Source: an uncultured Eubacteriales bacterium (lineage in GTDB: Bacteria > Bacillota > Clostridia > Oscillospirales > UBA644). From it: a stretch of DNA of 61,573 nucleotides. The position numbers and the translations under genes are program-made. The stretch lies in NCBI GenBank assembly GCA_959604355.1, contig CAUHAO010000010.1, positions 1-61,573 on the forward strand, read 5' to 3'. A model generated the notes under the pieces. That model saw nothing but the letters and a program-made list of their open reading frames with translations. It was not told the origin of the DNA and searched no databases. Below are positions 15,169 through 24,450 of the stretch, one piece after another; the first letter of the stretch is position 1, and every line of letters starts with the position of its first letter.

Positions 15169-16407
15169 TTAATCTGAAGCGACATTGACTACTTTTCCGT
15201 CAAAAAGATCTTTCCCTCCGATAATAACCGTATCTTTATTCATCAGAGCTCTTGAGCCGGAATTAGTCTTTGTGTTTATTATTGAAATATCCTCCGTGGA
15301 ATATGCTATTTCCACGGGTTTGAAAATGATTCTCTGACCGGAAAGAACATATACACCGGTTTCGCCGTCGCGAACTCTTATCGCGGCGTTGCTGACCTCA
15401 AAACCGGTATAAGTTTTCACGATCATCTTGCATTTTTCTTTTCTGAGAGTAAAAAGCTCGCCGTACATGGTATTAAACGAAAATGTAACGGCTGTCTGAC
15501 CGTTTTCACTTTTTGAAATATATTCGACCGTCGCGTTAAGTTTTCTGCGTCCGACAAGGTCTATGTCGAATTCGAGCTGCACCGATTTTCCCACAGAAAG
15601 AGATGACGCATTCTGAGAATCAATAATCGAATAAAACTTCCACACAGGCTCGTTCTGCATTTTCCCGACATATCTGTCGGGTACAGGCTGAGCTGTCTTG
15701 GAATACAGCTTGTAAAAATCAGAAACCGTCAAATCGATGTAGTCCGTATAATACAGGTATTCATATCCGTCAAATCCGGAATAAAAATATCCTGCCATCG
15801 GTGCATAGAGTTCCGATGTACGGCTGTTCGCGGATCCGGAAATGGAAGCGAGCTCCGCTTCGCATTGCTCCAAAATATCCGAAAAAGCGTTTGTCTCTGA
15901 AAATTTCATCTGTCGCCTGTTCATTGCTATCTGGACATCACAGGACAGCTCGTCACAGACCTTGAAATTGAGATCGTCCGCGCCGTTCAAAAGACTGATG
16001 ATATCATTCTTGATATTATCTTCGGCAGAAACGATATCGTACTTGGTATTCTTACTTATGCTCTCTTTTATTTCGGATATTTTCCGTTCGAGCTTTGCGG
16101 TACGGGCACATGTTACGCTGTCCATTGTCCCGCTGCTCAGAAAAGCGCAAACGGAGCCTTTGGCAAGCCTGTCACCGTTCTTTCCGCTGTATTCGACTGA
16201 TGTAAAATCCGTATTTGCAAACAATAGAGTTTCGTTTCTGAGGGCTATTCCTTCTATCGTTATATAATCGTCATAAGAAACAACATCTATGACCTGTCCG
16301 GAAATGTCATCTGTAAAAAACGCAGGCAGCGTGCTGAAAATAAAATACAATACAAGAACCGTCGCCAATACATAGAAAACCAATTTGAAAAGCTTTGAAT
16401 TTCCCAT
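15169..16407 (-). CDS. HlyD-like membrane-anchored protein
   Basis: 412 residues: a short cytoplasmic end, one membrane helix (about 8-30), then an extracellular region with helical and beta-barrel parts resembling periplasmic-adaptor (HlyD/RND) proteins. The first lipoyl-like half is near 45-90 (GKNGDRLAKGSVCAFLSSG), a helical hairpin spans about 105-195, the second half follows, and a C-terminal beta domain (GVYVLSGQRIIFKPVEIAY) closes it. Similar proteins lie beside sepF/ylmE in many Clostridia and are named HlyD-like. No ABC transporter or RND pump is adjacent. Its ATG overlaps the hfq stop (TGATG), so it is coupled to hfq. Function unknown. Confidence 0.72.
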   Translation of the reverse strand: MGNSKLFKLVFYVLATVLVLYFIFSTLPAFFTDDISGQVIDVVSYDDYITIEGIALRNETLLFANTDFTSVEYSGKNGDRLAKGSVCAFLSSGTMDSVTCARTAKLERKISEIKESISKNTKYDIVSAEDNIKNDIISLLNGADDLNFKVCDELSCDVQIAMNRRQMKFSETNAFSDILEQCEAELASISGSANSRTSELYAPMAGYFYSGFDGYEYLYYTDYIDLTVSDFYKLYSKTAQPVPDRYVGKMQNEPVWKFYSIIDSQNASSLSVGKSVQLEFDIDLVGRRKLNATVEYISKSENGQTAVTFSFNTMYGELFTLRKEKCKMIVKTYTGFEVSNAAIRVRDGETGVYVLSGQRIIFKPVEIAYSTEDISIINTKTNSGSRALMNKDTVIIGGKDLFDGKVVNVASD

Positions 16408-16682
16408 CAGATATTGTTAAAAATATTGATATTTTTAGAGGGCTGGACCGTAGAAATGGCATGTTTATATATCATTTGAGACTTTCCTTCGCTCTCTATG
16501 ATAACGACATAAGAATCAAAGCCCTTAACTACACCTCTGATCTGAAAACCGTTGGTAAGGAACATTGTTACAAACATCTTTTCTTTTCGGGCAACATTGA
16601 GAAAGAGTTCCTGAAGATTGATGTTTTTACTTTTTATAACATCTTCACCATTGCTCGCAATCACAGTTTTTTTCTCGTCCAT
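16407..16682 (-). CDS. hfq: RNA chaperone Hfq
   Basis: 91 residues. The Sm1 motif begins at NLQELFLNVARKEK (22-35), with FVTMFLTNGFQIRGVVKGFD; the Sm2 motif IYKHAIS (71-77) holds the Tyr-Lys-His RNA-binding triad. It has an N-terminal extension of about 20 residues and a short Asn-rich C-terminus. Hfq forms a ring hexamer that pairs small RNAs with messages. It follows miaA, the order widespread in bacteria. It has its own promoter and a 110-nt leader containing a stem-loop. Confidence 0.95.
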   Translation of the reverse strand: MDEKKTVIASNGEDVIKSKNINLQELFLNVARKEKMFVTMFLTNGFQIRGVVKGFDSYVVIIESEGKSQMIYKHAISTVQPSKNINIFNNI

Positions 16683-16708
16683 ATTAAAATATCCTCCAAT
16701 CTGTTAGT

Positions 16709-16745
16709 ATGCGGAAACATATCATAGCGATATACCTCTCCGCAT
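16709..16745 (-). promoter_or_regulatory. stem-loop in the hfq leader
   Basis: On the minus strand ATGCGGA pairs with TCCGCAT over 7 bp, and inside it ATATC can pair with GATAT. It lies about 20 nt upstream of the ribosome site of hfq and lacks a T run, so it is a leader structure and not a terminator. Confidence 0.4.
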
Positions 16746-16793
16746 AAAACCGCAAATCCGGGATCAAAATTCCACGGTACTCTAATTACTATT

Positions 16794-16822
16794 ATTATAC
16801 CATAAAACGCTGTCAAAATCAA
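16794..16822 (-). promoter_or_regulatory. sigma-A promoter of hfq
   Basis: TTGATT, a 17-nt spacer and TATAAT on the minus strand, about 110 bp before the hfq ATG, in the 169-bp gap after miaA. Confidence 0.65.
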
Positions 16823-16851
16823 TAGCGTTGGCAAACGTTGATTTCAATGTA

Positions 16852-17784
16852 TTATTTTTTTGCGAAATTCGTTATATTTTCTTTGCAAATTTTTACCATT
16901 TCATCAAACCCGGTTTCGTCCGAATTAAACCAAACTATATTATTGTCGCGTTTAAACCACGTTATCTGACGCTTGGCATACCGACGGCTTTCACGTTTTA
17001 TATCCTCTTTAACTTCATCAAGAGTTTTGTCGCCGCTTAAATACCCTAAGAACTGTTTATACCCTATCGCCTGACGCGCCGTCGCCGAGAGTGTATCCAA
17101 AGAAAGACGTTCCACTTCATGCAGCAGTCCATCTTCAAACATTTTGTCCACTCTCGCATCAATCCGATCGTACAGCTTTTGTCTGTCCGCGAAATTCAGC
17201 CCTATTTCACAGAACTCGTATGGAGAAGCGGATTTAGACATACGGTTGTTTTCCCCAATCGTGCGCCCCGTCGCCTTATACACTTCCAAGGCGCGCACGA
17301 TTCTTTTGATGTTGTTTTCGTCGAGTTTTTCATACGATTCCGGATCGATATCCTTAAGCATTTCCTTTACCGCGGCGCCCCCTTTTTCAGAGGCTACCGA
17401 ATTGAGATATTCACGGTATTCCGGATCGGGGCTTTCCTCAGTCAGATGCACGTTGTCGATAAAAGATGAAACGTACAAGCCGGTTCCGCCCACGAGGAAC
17501 GGAATCTTTCCTCTTGAAAGGATATCATCCGCTTTTTTCCGCGCCAAAGAAAGAAAGTCTGCAAGACAGAATTCCTGCGAAGGCTCGATAATATCTATCA
17601 TATAATGCGGAACGCCCCGCATTTCTTCGGGACGTATCTTTGCTGTACCTATATCCATTCCGCGATATATCTGCATCGAATCGGCAGAAATTATCTCGCC
17701 GCCGAAACATTTCGCCAATTCCACCGAAAGTGCGGTCTTTCCGCAAGCCGTAGGGCCGACTATGACCACGATTTTGTTTTGCAT
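16852..17784 (-). CDS. miaA: tRNA dimethylallyltransferase MiaA
   Basis: 310 residues. The P-loop GPTACGKT (10-17) is followed by the conserved SADSMQIYRGMDIGTAK and VGGTGLYVSS; a C-terminal helical part (RYAKRQITWFKRD) binds tRNA. It adds a dimethylallyl group to A37 of tRNAs that read U-starting codons. MiaB, encoded four genes upstream in this cluster, then adds the methylthio group. The chosen ATG follows AAAGGATAG; a TTG six bases upstream in frame is less likely. It lies just after the mutL stop. Confidence 0.96.
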   Translation of the reverse strand: MQNKIVVIVGPTACGKTALSVELAKCFGGEIISADSMQIYRGMDIGTAKIRPEEMRGVPHYMIDIIEPSQEFCLADFLSLARKKADDILSRGKIPFLVGGTGLYVSSFIDNVHLTEESPDPEYREYLNSVASEKGGAAVKEMLKDIDPESYEKLDENNIKRIVRALEVYKATGRTIGENNRMSKSASPYEFCEIGLNFADRQKLYDRIDARVDKMFEDGLLHEVERLSLDTLSATARQAIGYKQFLGYLSGDKTLDEVKEDIKRESRRYAKRQITWFKRDNNIVWFNSDETGFDEMVKICKENITNFAKK

Positions 17785-17786
17785 AA

Positions 17787-19799
17787 TCAAACTATCCTTT
17801 TGAACTGTTTTTCGAGCGCCTTCTCCGTAAGGGAAAATGTTATCGGTCGGCCGTGAGGACAGTATTTCAGTTTTTCTCTATTGGCAAAAAATTTTTCCAC
17901 CAAGGCCTTACGTTCAATATCCGACGTGACATATCCGCTCTTTATTGCGGCCTTACACGCCAAGGAATACAAAAATCTATCGAAGACTTCGTCTGTGTTT
18001 CCGTTTCGGCTTTTCTTCATGGAAAAATATTCGGACAATACAGCCCCGACATCTTCGGGGGCAATAAGAGCGGGAATAGACCTCACCAGGATCTGTCCGC
18101 CGAAATCCTCTATGTCAAAGCCTGCTTTTTCAAGTTCATCACGGTTTTCAAGCAACAGAGACGTTTCCACAGCACCGATATTGCAAAGCTGAGGCACGAG
18201 CAAAGTCTGAACACCGACAGTTTTTGTACGGAGCTCTTCGAATATCATTCTCTCATGCAGTGCATGCTTGTCTATAAAAAGCATCTCGTTGCCGGAATCG
18301 CTGAAAATTTCGATTATTATATAGGTGTTGAAAACTTCGCCCGCAATCCTGTAATCCGGGACAGCAGAAACTTCATTTGTAAGCGAAGTTTCCTGATTAT
18401 TTACTAAAGTGACAGGATTTTCGTCCCGTTTTCGAAGCTCTGCCGCAACCGGTTTATCGGAAGCCGTTATTCCGGGTTCGGGAATTGCGACGTCTACAGG
18501 TTTAAAAACATCTTCCGTCCTTTTAACCATTTCGGAAGATACAATGTTCGTCGAACGAACAACTTCGGTTTTTGCTTCTTTCTGAGGCTGAGGTTTTTTA
18601 TAATCTATTATTGTCCAATCCCCGTAAGTTTTTACCTCGCTTATTTTCTTTTCAGGGACAGGCACAACGGGCTCGGACGGTCTTACGGGAGTCTGAACCT
18701 TTTCCGAAAGGCGCGGACTTCCGACACTCCGCGAGTTTCCCATGGGGGCAGGCGTCTGATGTAAAATCATAGAGGATCTTGCTTTTTCAAATTCAACATT
18801 TGCAATTGCGGAATCTCTGTTGAGCGCGTCTTTCACCGCCTGATAAAACGAATCACAGACAGCCTTCTCCTCCGCAAATTTTATTTCAAGTTTGCTGGGG
18901 TGCACGTTGATATCCACATTTGCGGGATCTACCGTCAACATAAGAACCCCGCAAGGATAACGGCCAACCATCATACTTGTATGATAAACAGCCTCAAACG
19001 CCGTTTGCAGGGCTTTCGAACGAACGACTCTGCCATTCACGAAAAACACTTGAAAATTTCTGTTGGGCCTGCTTGCAAGCGGTTTTCCCGCAAATCCCTC
19101 AACTGCAACTTTTCCGTCGTCGTAAGAAACTTTCATCATATTATCGCAGAACTCTTTGCCGTAAACACTGAAAAGGGCCTCATAAGCGTTACCGTTGCCG
19201 GGAGTAAATAGTCTTTGCACACCGTTGACTGAATATGAAAAAGATATATCTGCTCTCGACAATGCAAGTTTTTCAATGAAAAACGTTATATGTCCGACTT
19301 CCGTCATATCGCTTTTGAGAAACTTGAGACGCGCGGGAGTGTTATAAAAAAGGTCTCTTATTTCAAAAGATGTTCCCTCAGCGCAGCCCGCATCCCCTTC
19401 CGAAACGATTCTCCCGCCTTCGACAACGATGCATGTGCCGCAATCCGAACCGTGCTCCTTTGTCAGGAGCTTTACTTTTGAAACGGCGGAAATAGACGCA
19501 AGCGCCTCGCCCCTGAAGCCGAGCGTATGTATATTGAAAAGATCCTGTTTATCGGAAATTTTGCTCGTAGCATGTTTCAGAAAAGCCTTTCTTGCGTCTT
19601 CGGGCGACATTCCGCAGCCGTTATCCGTTACACGTATAAGACGAACTCCGCCGCCGACTATTTCCACTTTTATCTTCTTCGCTCCGGCGTCTATTGAGTT
19701 TTCGACAAGCTCTTTTACCACGGACGCAGGTCTTTCAACGACTTCACCCGCAGCTATAAGGTCGTAGACCTCAGCATCGAGAAGATTGATTTTCGACAT
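17787..19799 (-). CDS. mutL: DNA mismatch repair protein MutL
   Basis: 670 residues. The GHKL ATPase motifs are intact: ELVENSIDAGAKK with Glu30, TDNGCGM (58-64) and GFRGEAL (94-100). A variable linker runs from about 335 to 480. The C-terminal endonuclease domain has DKHALHERMIFEE (a DQHA(x)2E(x)4E variant with Lys for Gln), ACKAAIKSG and CPHGRP, so it should be a nicking MutL as in other Firmicutes without MutH. It lies between mutS and miaA. Confidence 0.96.
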   Translation of the reverse strand: MSKINLLDAEVYDLIAAGEVVERPASVVKELVENSIDAGAKKIKVEIVGGGVRLIRVTDNGCGMSPEDARKAFLKHATSKISDKQDLFNIHTLGFRGEALASISAVSKVKLLTKEHGSDCGTCIVVEGGRIVSEGDAGCAEGTSFEIRDLFYNTPARLKFLKSDMTEVGHITFFIEKLALSRADISFSYSVNGVQRLFTPGNGNAYEALFSVYGKEFCDNMMKVSYDDGKVAVEGFAGKPLASRPNRNFQVFFVNGRVVRSKALQTAFEAVYHTSMMVGRYPCGVLMLTVDPANVDINVHPSKLEIKFAEEKAVCDSFYQAVKDALNRDSAIANVEFEKARSSMILHQTPAPMGNSRSVGSPRLSEKVQTPVRPSEPVVPVPEKKISEVKTYGDWTIIDYKKPQPQKEAKTEVVRSTNIVSSEMVKRTEDVFKPVDVAIPEPGITASDKPVAAELRKRDENPVTLVNNQETSLTNEVSAVPDYRIAGEVFNTYIIIEIFSDSGNEMLFIDKHALHERMIFEELRTKTVGVQTLLVPQLCNIGAVETSLLLENRDELEKAGFDIEDFGGQILVRSIPALIAPEDVGAVLSEYFSMKKSRNGNTDEVFDRFLYSLACKAAIKSGYVTSDIERKALVEKFFANREKLKYCPHGRPITFSLTEKALEKQFKRIV

Positions 19800-19817
19800 A
19801 AGACTTCCCTTTCATTG

Positions 19818-22418
19818 TCATTCGAGTTCTTTCGCTTTTTTTGACAGGTTGTAAAGCAGATTCATTGCTTCTATCGGAGTAAGGACCGTGGCGTCCGTGT
19901 TTTTCAACTGAGAAATTATCTCTTCACGCGCACCGTCGGTAAAGGATGTCTGCAGATTATCACTCCCGGAAGCTTTTAAGGTCTCCGGCATATGTTTGTC
20001 GGGATTTTCGCGCTCCAGCTCTTTGAGTATCTCCTCCGCACGCGAAATGACTTTCTCATTCACACCGGCGAGTCGGGCAACGTCGATACCGTAGCTGTCA
20101 TCTGTCCCTCCCCGCACTATTTTTCTCAGGAAAACAATATTTTTGCCGTTACGTCTTGCTGCCACATTGTAATTCTTTACGCCGTCAAGTTCGTTTTCAA
20201 GCGCGACAAGCTCGTGATAATGCGTCGCAAAAAGCGTTTTAGCGGAAATTTTGGCGTTTACATATTCCAGAACGGCCTGCGCTATGCTCATTCCGTCGAA
20301 AGTACTCGTGCCGCGGCCTATTTCGTCGAAAACAAGCAAACTGCGTTTCGTTGCGTTTTTGAGTATGTACGCGACCTCGCTCATCTCAACCATAAACGTG
20401 GAACGTCCGGTTGACAGATCGTCCGATGCGCCTACACGTGTGAAAATTTTATCCACTATGCCAATCTCGGCGCTGCTCGCCGGGACAAAGCAGCCTATCT
20501 GCGCCATTATGACAATCAATGCAACTTGTCGCATATAGGTGGATTTACCCGCCATGTTCGGGCCGGTTATAACGACTGTTTTATCGGTTGAAGTATTAAG
20601 AAAGGTATCGTTTGCGACAAACAGTTCCTCAGTAAGTACTGATTCTACGACAGGATGTCTGCCGTTCTTTATGTTGATTACATCCCCCGCGGTTATCTGC
20701 GGCATGACGTAATTATTCCTAACGGATATCTCCGCGAATGAACACAGCACGTCGAGAACGGCTATCGCGTGAGCTGAAGTCTTTACAGCCTCTATCTGTT
20801 TTGAGATCTCACCAAGGATATTCTCAAAGAGTCTGTTTTCTATTTCGATCATCCGTTCCGCAGCTGAGAGCAATTTTGTTTCCAGGTCTTTGAGCTCGGG
20901 AGTTATGAAGCGTTCCCCGTTGACGAGCGTCTGCTTTCTTATATAATTTTCGGGGACACTTCCGAGGTTTGAGTTGGATATTTCGATATAGTATCCGAAA
21001 ACCTTGTTGTATTTGATTTTAAGATTTTTTATTCCGGTGCGTTCTTTCTCCTGAGCCTCTACCCCCATGATAACACCTTTTGTGTTGTCGTGGAGTTCTC
21101 TCAGAGAGTCGAGTTCGGGGTCAAATTCTTCGCGGATAAAGCCCCCCTCGCGGATAATTGCAGGAGGATCGTCTTTTATAGCCGACATAAGCAGCGCGGT
21201 CAATTGCGAATGATCGCCTATATCGTTGCATATTTCATTAAGCAGCTGGCAATTGAATCCCGCGACGGTATTTTTGATTTCGGGTAAAGAGTTCAGCGAC
21301 ACCGCAAGCGCAACGATATCTCTGGGATTTACAGAACCGTATATGACTTTTGAAACAAGGCGCTCAATATCTCTTATACCGCTCAGAGATGCCATTATCT
21401 GCGAACGTTCGATATTTTTGTCGAACAATTTCTGTACAGCGTTCTGCCTTTTTATTATCTCCGACGGGTTAACAAGAGGTTTCTCGATAAACTTTCTGAG
21501 CATTCGGGCACCCATGGCAGTTCTCGTTTTATCAAGTACGCCGAGCAGTGATCCGTATTTTTCTTTTGTCTTCGAGTTTTCCGTCAGTTCGAGACTGTGC
21601 CAGGTGGACGAGTCAATCGACATATACCGTGACGTATTTATTATCTCGATGCGGTTCATATGTACGGTATCGCAGAACTGTGTCCTCTTCATGTAGTCCA
21701 GCAAATAGCCGAGGCTCAGAAAAACATGCTCGTCGTCGGGCATATCCTTTATTCCGGAGGCGGCAAAGCTCTCCTTGGCGGCAGACAAATACACGTCCTC
21801 TGAAAGCTCCGAGTCGTTCCCGGAGACCATACATTCGGCGAAAGAATTGAGATATGTCTCTATGCCGGTATTCTTATGAACGTCAAAGTTTGCATAGATC
21901 TCTTTCGGAGAAAACGCCGAGAGCTCATTGAGCACAGTCGGGTCGGAAACGGAATACGGCGCGGTAATAAACACTTCGCCGGTCGATATGTCCGAAAAGC
22001 AGTACGATACTTTTTTATCTTTGACATAGGCAGCCACGATATAACTGTTTTTCGTGGAGTCGAGCATTGACGGATCCGTAACGGTTCCCGGAGTAACTAT
22101 GCGGACGATCTTTCTCTCGGAGACTTCATTTGTCTTCTCATCCTTGATCTGTTCGCAGACCGCGACCCTATATCCCTTTGTAACAAGGCGGGAAATATAG
22201 CCGTCAACGCTGTGATAAGGCACGCCGCACATCGGAGCGCGCTCTTCAAGGCCGCAGTCCCTTCCGGTCAGCGTTATCTCAAGCTCCTTGCTTGCAACAA
22301 GCGCGTCCTCGAAAAACATTTCATAAAAGTCTCCGAGGCGATACATCAATATAGCGTTTTTGTATTTATTTTTCATCTCCCGATACTGCTGCATCATCGG
22401 AGATAAGGTATTGGCCAT
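19818..22418 (-). CDS. mutS: DNA mismatch repair protein MutS
   Basis: 866 residues, the usual MutS1 length. The mismatch-binding Phe-x-Glu is at 31-33 (GDFYEMFF). The ABC-type ATPase has Walker A TGPNMAGKSTYMRQ near 610 and the LVFDEIGRGTSTFDG Walker B/signature block, then FATHYHEL. It recognises mispairs and recruits MutL. The C-terminus keeps a helical tail (LLYNLSKKAKELE). It lies 25 bp after ylbF and 18 bp before mutL, so the repair pair is co-transcribed. Confidence 0.97.
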   Translation of the reverse strand: MANTLSPMMQQYREMKNKYKNAILMYRLGDFYEMFFEDALVASKELEITLTGRDCGLEERAPMCGVPYHSVDGYISRLVTKGYRVAVCEQIKDEKTNEVSERKIVRIVTPGTVTDPSMLDSTKNSYIVAAYVKDKKVSYCFSDISTGEVFITAPYSVSDPTVLNELSAFSPKEIYANFDVHKNTGIETYLNSFAECMVSGNDSELSEDVYLSAAKESFAASGIKDMPDDEHVFLSLGYLLDYMKRTQFCDTVHMNRIEIINTSRYMSIDSSTWHSLELTENSKTKEKYGSLLGVLDKTRTAMGARMLRKFIEKPLVNPSEIIKRQNAVQKLFDKNIERSQIMASLSGIRDIERLVSKVIYGSVNPRDIVALAVSLNSLPEIKNTVAGFNCQLLNEICNDIGDHSQLTALLMSAIKDDPPAIIREGGFIREEFDPELDSLRELHDNTKGVIMGVEAQEKERTGIKNLKIKYNKVFGYYIEISNSNLGSVPENYIRKQTLVNGERFITPELKDLETKLLSAAERMIEIENRLFENILGEISKQIEAVKTSAHAIAVLDVLCSFAEISVRNNYVMPQITAGDVINIKNGRHPVVESVLTEELFVANDTFLNTSTDKTVVITGPNMAGKSTYMRQVALIVIMAQIGCFVPASSAEIGIVDKIFTRVGASDDLSTGRSTFMVEMSEVAYILKNATKRSLLVFDEIGRGTSTFDGMSIAQAVLEYVNAKISAKTLFATHYHELVALENELDGVKNYNVAARRNGKNIVFLRKIVRGGTDDSYGIDVARLAGVNEKVISRAEEILKELERENPDKHMPETLKASGSDNLQTSFTDGAREEIISQLKNTDATVLTPIEAMNLLYNLSKKAKELE

Positions 22419-22443
22419 GAAATCACCTCTGAATCAGTAAGAA

Positions 22444-22836
22444 TTAGTGGCATCCTCCGCAGGAAGAACAATCTCCGCTGCAACTGCCGGGATTCTCACC
22501 CGTCAGAGAATACTGTATCACGGAATAAACGTTGTTTAACGCGGATTCGAACTTCTCTTTCGCATTGAAGAACTCGACCATAGTGGGATGCTCCGCAGCC
22601 TTTGTGTATGCGACTCGCATCTCCTCCTGAAGCGTTGCAATAAGAGCGTCATTGCGGCCGTCGCCCTTATCCATCTCATTGTTCAATGCAAGCTTCTTAA
22701 GATTGAATTCTCCTATTATAGTCTGAAGTTCATCATCTTTTTCATATTTTTCTCTTACCGTAAGATACTCCGAGTATTCGGGAATCTCTCTGAGCATGAG
22801 ACCGATCTTTTTCGCGAGTTCAATTATTTCTTCCAT
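22444..22836 (-). CDS. YlbF/YmcA family protein with Cys-rich tail
   Basis: 130 residues. A helical bundle typical of YlbF/YmcA (LAKKIGLMLREIPEYSEYL, a long middle helix) is followed by a C-terminal tail with five cysteines in CSGDCSSCGGC. In Bacillus YlbF, YmcA and YaaT form the Ric complex, which binds iron-sulfur clusters and affects RNase Y, biofilm and sporulation decisions. The cysteine tail fits a cluster ligand role. The gene lies between miaB and mutS, next to where ymcA lies in Bacillus, so family assignment is firm while paralogue identity is not. Confidence 0.82.
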   Translation of the reverse strand: MEEIIELAKKIGLMLREIPEYSEYLTVREKYEKDDELQTIIGEFNLKKLALNNEMDKGDGRNDALIATLQEEMRVAYTKAAEHPTMVEFFNAKEKFESALNNVYSVIQYSLTGENPGSCSGDCSSCGGCH

Positions 22837-22857
22837 TTTAAAATATCCTCCGTGTGA

Positions 22858-24273
22858 TTATACACTTTTTCCGAAAAGCGCCCAGTTCGACGCTCTGTCT
22901 ATCGTAACATCAACATATTCTCCCGGCAATTTTCCGCTGTCGGGGAAATTGACAATTATATTTGCATTACTCCGCCCGGTCTGTACGGTGTTCGTATTGT
23001 CCGTATAGCCTTCTATAAGAACTTTAAGCGTTTTGCCGACAAACGTCCTGTTCTTTTCCTCTGAAAGTTCCGTCTGCAAAGCGACAAGCCTGTCAAATCT
23101 CTCATGCTTCACATTATCGGGTACCTGCTCCATTTTCGCGGCGGGAGTACCCGTTCTCATGGAATATATGAAAGTGTAAAGTCCTCCGAATCCGACCTCT
23201 TTCACAAGAGAAAGAGTATCCTCAAAATCTTCTTCCGTTTCTGTCGGGAATCCAACTATAACGTCACTCGTAAGAACAAGCCCATCAATTCTGTTTTTTG
23301 CATATTCTATAAGGTCAAGATAGGACTCACGGGTATACCGCCTGTTCATCATGTCCAACACTCTGTTACTGCCGGACTGGAACGGAAGGTGCAAATGCTT
23401 ACAGACCTTGTCGCACTCCGCAACAGCGTCTATAAGCTCCCTTGTCGCGTCTTTCGGGTGTGATGTCATGAATCTTATGCGAAAATCGCCCTCGATATCG
23501 TTTAATTCGCGCAAAAGACGGGCAAAATTATAATTATCATCACGGCCTTTACAGTAAGAATTGACATTCTGACCGAGGAGTGTTATATCCTTGTATCCTT
23601 CTTTGACAAGAGCTCGAACTTCTTCAATGACCTTTTCGGGCTCACGGCTGCGCTCTCTGCCCCGGACATATGGCACTATACAGTATGAGCAGAAATTATT
23701 ACATCCATACATTACCGACACCCATGCCTTGAAGCCGCTTGAACGCCGTATCGGAACATCTTCCGCTATAATGTTTCCGACTTCTTCGATATCCGTTATC
23801 TTTTTATCCGACATGAGGACATTATAAAGATTCTGCGGAAATCTGAACATGACCTGCGTGCCGAAAATAAGATTGACGTGCCTGTATTTTCTCTTTATTT
23901 CGTCGGCCACCCCCTGCTGCTGCATCATACATCCGCAAAGAGCTATCACAAGCGACGGCTTCGCCCTTTTATACGCGACAAGAGCACCGAGTTTACCGAA
24001 AACACGCTGTTCCGCATGTTCTCTTACTGCGCAGGTATTGAAAAGAATAAAATCAGCTTCCGCTTCTGTTTCACAGCGGATATACCCCATTTTTTCAAGC
24101 ATACCACTGATTTTTTCGGTATCATTTTCATTCTGCTGGCAACCGAATGTACGACAACAATATTTTAAAGGTGCGCCCGTCTTTTTCTGCTGTTCCGCAA
24201 CATACAGACGGACTTTGTCCATATAATCATTCTGCTCCGATTCGGACGCAAAGTCTATATAAATATTCTGCAT
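22858..24273 (-). CDS. miaB: tRNA-2-methylthio-N6-dimethylallyladenosine synthase MiaB
   Basis: 471 residues. The N-terminal UPF0004 domain has its cluster cysteines in CRTFGCQQN, NTCAV and LCGCMMQQ. The radical SAM motif is CNNFCSYC near 190-197, and a C-terminal TRAM domain starts near 400 (FVGKTLKVLIEGYT). It methylthiolates the A37 that MiaA modifies. It is the first gene of the leftward cluster, with a sigma-A promoter and a GGAGC ribosome site. Confidence 0.95.
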   Translation of the reverse strand: MQNIYIDFASESEQNDYMDKVRLYVAEQQKKTGAPLKYCCRTFGCQQNENDTEKISGMLEKMGYIRCETEAEADFILFNTCAVREHAEQRVFGKLGALVAYKRAKPSLVIALCGCMMQQQGVADEIKRKYRHVNLIFGTQVMFRFPQNLYNVLMSDKKITDIEEVGNIIAEDVPIRRSSGFKAWVSVMYGCNNFCSYCIVPYVRGRERSREPEKVIEEVRALVKEGYKDITLLGQNVNSYCKGRDDNYNFARLLRELNDIEGDFRIRFMTSHPKDATRELIDAVAECDKVCKHLHLPFQSGSNRVLDMMNRRYTRESYLDLIEYAKNRIDGLVLTSDVIVGFPTETEEDFEDTLSLVKEVGFGGLYTFIYSMRTGTPAAKMEQVPDNVKHERFDRLVALQTELSEEKNRTFVGKTLKVLIEGYTDNTNTVQTGRSNANIIVNFPDSGKLPGEYVDVTIDRASNWALFGKSV

Positions 24274-24303
24274 AATCCGCTCCTAAAAAATCCATACACG
24301 TAT

Positions 24304-24332
24304 ATTATAATACAAATTTCGACTTTTGTAAA
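24304..24332 (-). promoter_or_regulatory. sigma-A promoter of the miaB cluster
   Basis: TTTACA, a 17-nt spacer and TATAAT on the minus strand, about 30 bp before miaB. Confidence 0.7.
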
Positions 24333-24382
24333 TGACTTTTTTGAAATTTCTATCGAAATTTATTGTTTTTTGTGTTTTTCTC

Positions 24383-24411
24383 TTTACAAACCGACAAAAC
24401 AATGCTATAAT
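24383..24411 (+). promoter_or_regulatory. sigma-A promoter of the Cys-rich protein / pgi unit
   Basis: TTTACA, a 17-nt spacer and TATAAT, diverging from the miaB promoter about 50 bp away. Confidence 0.7.
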
Positions 24412-24450
24412 ATACCTATGTATTTATTGGTTTAAAGGATGTTGCGGCTT

